Part shown: positions 62,103 through 64,000 of the stretch, in pieces
How the letters are laid out: each line of letters begins with the position of its first letter
Numbering within the stretch: the stretch's first letter is position 1
Assembly: GCA_965216885.1 (NCBI GenBank)
Contig: OZ244209.1
Span: 4,216,001 to 4,280,000, forward strand
DNA from: CAYNJG01 sp965216885
GTDB lineage: Bacteria; Planctomycetota; Planctomycetia; Pirellulales; Pirellulaceae
DNA: 64,000 bases
Direction of reading: 5' to 3'
Translations under genes and position numbers: made by a program
The notes under the pieces: generated by a model
Database searches by the model: none
Seen by the model: only the letters and a program-made list of their open reading frames with translations
What the model was told of the DNA's origin: nothing

Positions 62103-63410
62103 TCAGGTTTCCAGAATCGGTGACGACACCGAGGTTACCCTTCTGCACGTCATCCCGCCATCGCGATCCACGTAAACTTCACCGGGCGAATCGTGACTGA
62201 GAAAGCCTAGCGGACTTGCACTGCGCCCATAGGCACCCGACATGAAGATGCCAATGAGGTCGCCGATCTGTGGCGATTCCAGTCCGACGGATCGGCCCAG
62301 CGTATCCAGCGGCGTACACAGTGGCCCGACGATCTCGACCGGCGAGACATGGCGTTCGCCACGGCGTCGTCCCACGAGGCGGATCGGATAATTCCGCTTG
62401 ATCGTTTGCCCAAGGTTGCCCGATGCAGCCAGGTGGTGATTCATGCCGCCATCGAGCACGACAAACGTCTTCCCACGGGAATTCTTCACGTCGATCACGC
62501 GAGCGACATAGATACCAGCCGGTGCCGCGAGGAAACGGCCGGGCTCGATCAACAGCCGCGACTCTCGTGTCAGATGGTTGTCGCGAATTCTGCCGACAAG
62601 TTTTTCCAGACCAGCACGTAGCGAAACAAGGTCCAGTTGTTTCTCGTGGCCAAAATACGGAATTCCCAATCCGCCGCCGAAGTCAATCGAACCGACCGGC
62701 CGCAGCGTCTGACGACCGACTCGCCACGAAATCTCCACGATGTGTTCGTAGAACGCCAACAGTAGCTCCGCGTCCAGAATCTGGGTTCCGACAAACAGAT
62801 GCAGCCCATCCAGATGTAGATTCGGCATCGCTTCGATCTGTTCAACGGCCCGAGGAAGCACTTCTTCGTCCACGCCAAACTGCGCCGCCCGGCCGCCCAT
62901 CCGCATCGCACCCAATTGCATTTCCGGTTCGGGATTAACTCGGATGCAAATCCGGACGATTGTGTCCAGCGAATTTGCGATCGCGTCCAGCCGTTGCGCT
63001 TCCCCAACCGATTCGATATGAATCTCGCGAATTCCCGCCAGCACGGCTTTTCTCAGCGCGGCGTCCGTTTTCCCGGGTCCGGCAAATAGCACGTTACCCG
63101 CAGGACAGCCAGCCGCCAGCGCGAGATCGAGTTCGCCCGACGAAGCGACCTCCAGGCCCGCCAATTGCCGTTGGAAATGCCCAATCACACGCGGATCAGG
63201 ATTGGCTTTGACCGAGTAGTGCACGTCGAAACCGGCGAACGCATCCTTCACCATCGCGACCTGCTGCTGCAAGATCGCTTCGTCGTAGATGTAGAGCGGC
63301 GAGCCATATTGCTGGACGATATCCTCGACGTGGTGTCCGCCCAACACCAAGCCAGCCTCAGTTTGCTGCCAAAGCCCGCCGGCGTGCGCCTCATCCCTGG
63401 ATTCGCTCAT
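62103..63410 (-). CDS. Type III PLP-dependent decarboxylase (DapDC/Orn-DC fold)
   Basis: ATG 63410 overlaps the upstream stop (ATGA). The 435-residue protein has the PLP Lys in VHYSVKANPDPRVI, GLEVASSGELDLA, the DFGGGLGIPYF glycine loop and LLIEPGRFLAAPAG. FMSGAYGRSASPLGFL ends the C-terminal beta-barrel. Similar decarboxylases are found in exosortase-A-associated clusters next to an acyl-CoA ligase, as here. The natural substrate of that group is uncertain. Confidence 0.88.
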   Translation of the reverse strand: MSESRDEAHAGGLWQQTEAGLVLGGHHVEDIVQQYGSPLYIYDEAILQQQVAMVKDAFAGFDVHYSVKANPDPRVIGHFQRQLAGLEVASSGELDLALAAGCPAGNVLFAGPGKTDAALRKAVLAGIREIHIESVGEAQRLDAIANSLDTIVRICIRVNPEPEMQLGAMRMGGRAAQFGVDEEVLPRAVEQIEAMPNLHLDGLHLFVGTQILDAELLLAFYEHIVEISWRVGRQTLRPVGSIDFGGGLGIPYFGHEKQLDLVSLRAGLEKLVGRIRDNHLTRESRLLIEPGRFLAAPAGIYVARVIDVKNSRGKTFVVLDGGMNHHLAASGNLGQTIKRNYPIRLVGRRRGERHVSPVEIVGPLCTPLDTLGRSVGLESPQIGDLIGIFMSGAYGRSASPLGFLSHDSPGEVYVDRDGGMTCRRVTSVSSPILET

Positions 63411-64000
63411 GCCCCTACCTCTCCGCTCGCATGTTGACGAAGCCACGCGTAGTTAACTTTCCCGCTGGAGTTCTTCGGAAGCGAGTCCATGACTTCAATG
63501 CGTTTGGGAATCATGTGAGCCGGAAGATACTCGGACGCGACGTGACGCAGTCGGGCGGTGTCAATTTCTGCGTCCTGCTTCACCTCAACGTATGCCACAA
63601 TGTGCTGCCCCAACACTTCATCGGGAACGCCCACGACAGCAACGTTTGACACCAGATCCGTGGCACACAACCCTTCTTCGACCTCGCTGGGACTGACGCG
63701 ATATCCGCTGGTCTTGATCATGTTGTCACGGCGGCTGACAAAGTACAGAAAACCGTCTTCATCTCGGCGCACCAGGTCGCCCGAGTAGACAACGCGACTT
63801 GAGCATGTGCCGCTTTCAAGCTGAGGATGGTCCCGAAAGACCCGTTCGGTCAGCTCCGGCTGTCCCCAGTATCCCATCGCCACCGTCGGACCGTGATGCA
63901 CAAGCTCACCAGTCTCACCCGCCTTGCAGGACTCGCCCTTCTCGTTGACCACCAGAATTTCCGTATTGGGAATCGCTTTTCCCATCGATCCCGGGCGACG
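63407..64000 (-). CDS. Acyl-CoA/acyl-AMP ligase, N-terminus beyond the window
   Basis: The frame is open at the right edge, so only the C-terminal 197 residues are visible. Core motifs are MGYWGQPELTERVF, VYSGDLVRRDEDGFLYFVSRRDNMIKTSGYRVSPSEVEE (A7-A8 hinge), VAVVGVPDEVLGQHIVAYVE and the catalytic Lys region PKNSSGKVNY. The gene belongs to the ANL adenylating superfamily. It is coupled to the PLP decarboxylase, as in exosortase-associated loci. Confidence 0.88.
   Translation of the reverse strand, partial: RRPGSMGKAIPNTEILVVNEKGESCKAGETGELVHHGPTVAMGYWGQPELTERVFRDHPQLESGTCSSRVVYSGDLVRRDEDGFLYFVSRRDNMIKTSGYRVSPSEVEEGLCATDLVSNVAVVGVPDEVLGQHIVAYVEVKQDAEIDTARLRHVASEYLPAHMIPKRIEVMDSLPKNSSGKVNYAWLRQHASGEVGA

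Overview
The window looks like a chromosomal segment of a planctomycete, probably Pirellulaceae/Rhodopirellula-like. The evidence is several PEP-CTERM proteins, leucine-rich-repeat proteins with EF-hand/dockerin-type repeats, a transmembrane Ser/Thr kinase with TPRs, many secreted proteins unlike known families, and GTG/TTG starts. I see no rRNA gene, intact tRNA, CRISPR array or intact insertion sequence.

Two halves differ. From 1 to about 27 kb genes are sparse and lineage-specific: an Acb2/Tad1-type orphan, PEP-CTERM and LRR proteins, an ECF sigma factor with a membrane partner, a methyltransferase/MFS pair, three large LRR-dockerin-PEP-CTERM proteins, a SUKH-like/TPR protein and a rifampicin-phosphotransferase-like enzyme. 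They are separated by long gaps. Up to about 19.2 kb these gaps are filled with a mosaic of related repeats, including two identical 100-bp copies and a third inverted copy, plus perfect hairpins. This part has an accessory character, with a decayed IS3-type fragment near the left edge.

From 25 to 37 kb lies a phosphate-starvation locus: an OprO/P-type porin, an OmpH/Skp chaperone, PstS, PstC, PstA, two different PstB proteins, PhoU, PhoR and two PhoB-like regulators. It holds the two most unusual observations. PstS is circularly permuted: the half that is normally C-terminal comes first. The two PstB ATPases have complementary defects, so a heterodimer would have one canonical and one degenerate ATP site. 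Three-fold 11-bp-spaced direct repeats resembling PHO boxes lie before pstS and before the second phoB.

From 37 to 64 kb the genes are mostly housekeeping and closely packed: rsmA, riboflavin synthase, a lipoprotein, pyrB-pyrC, DAHP synthase, a Ser/Thr kinase, an LplT-like MFS carrying an extra domain, a SIS isomerase, ruvA, ruvC, cysS, ispF, and an ABC-2 exporter whose ATPase and permeases flank an argE-type deacylase and a GNAT enzyme. UbiA, an esterase, a Dnmt2-type methyltransferase, a HIT/GalT-like enzyme and a coupled PLP decarboxylase/acyl-CoA ligase pair (cut by the right edge) complete it. The last pair resembles genes known near exosortase loci, which fits the PEP-CTERM proteins in the window.
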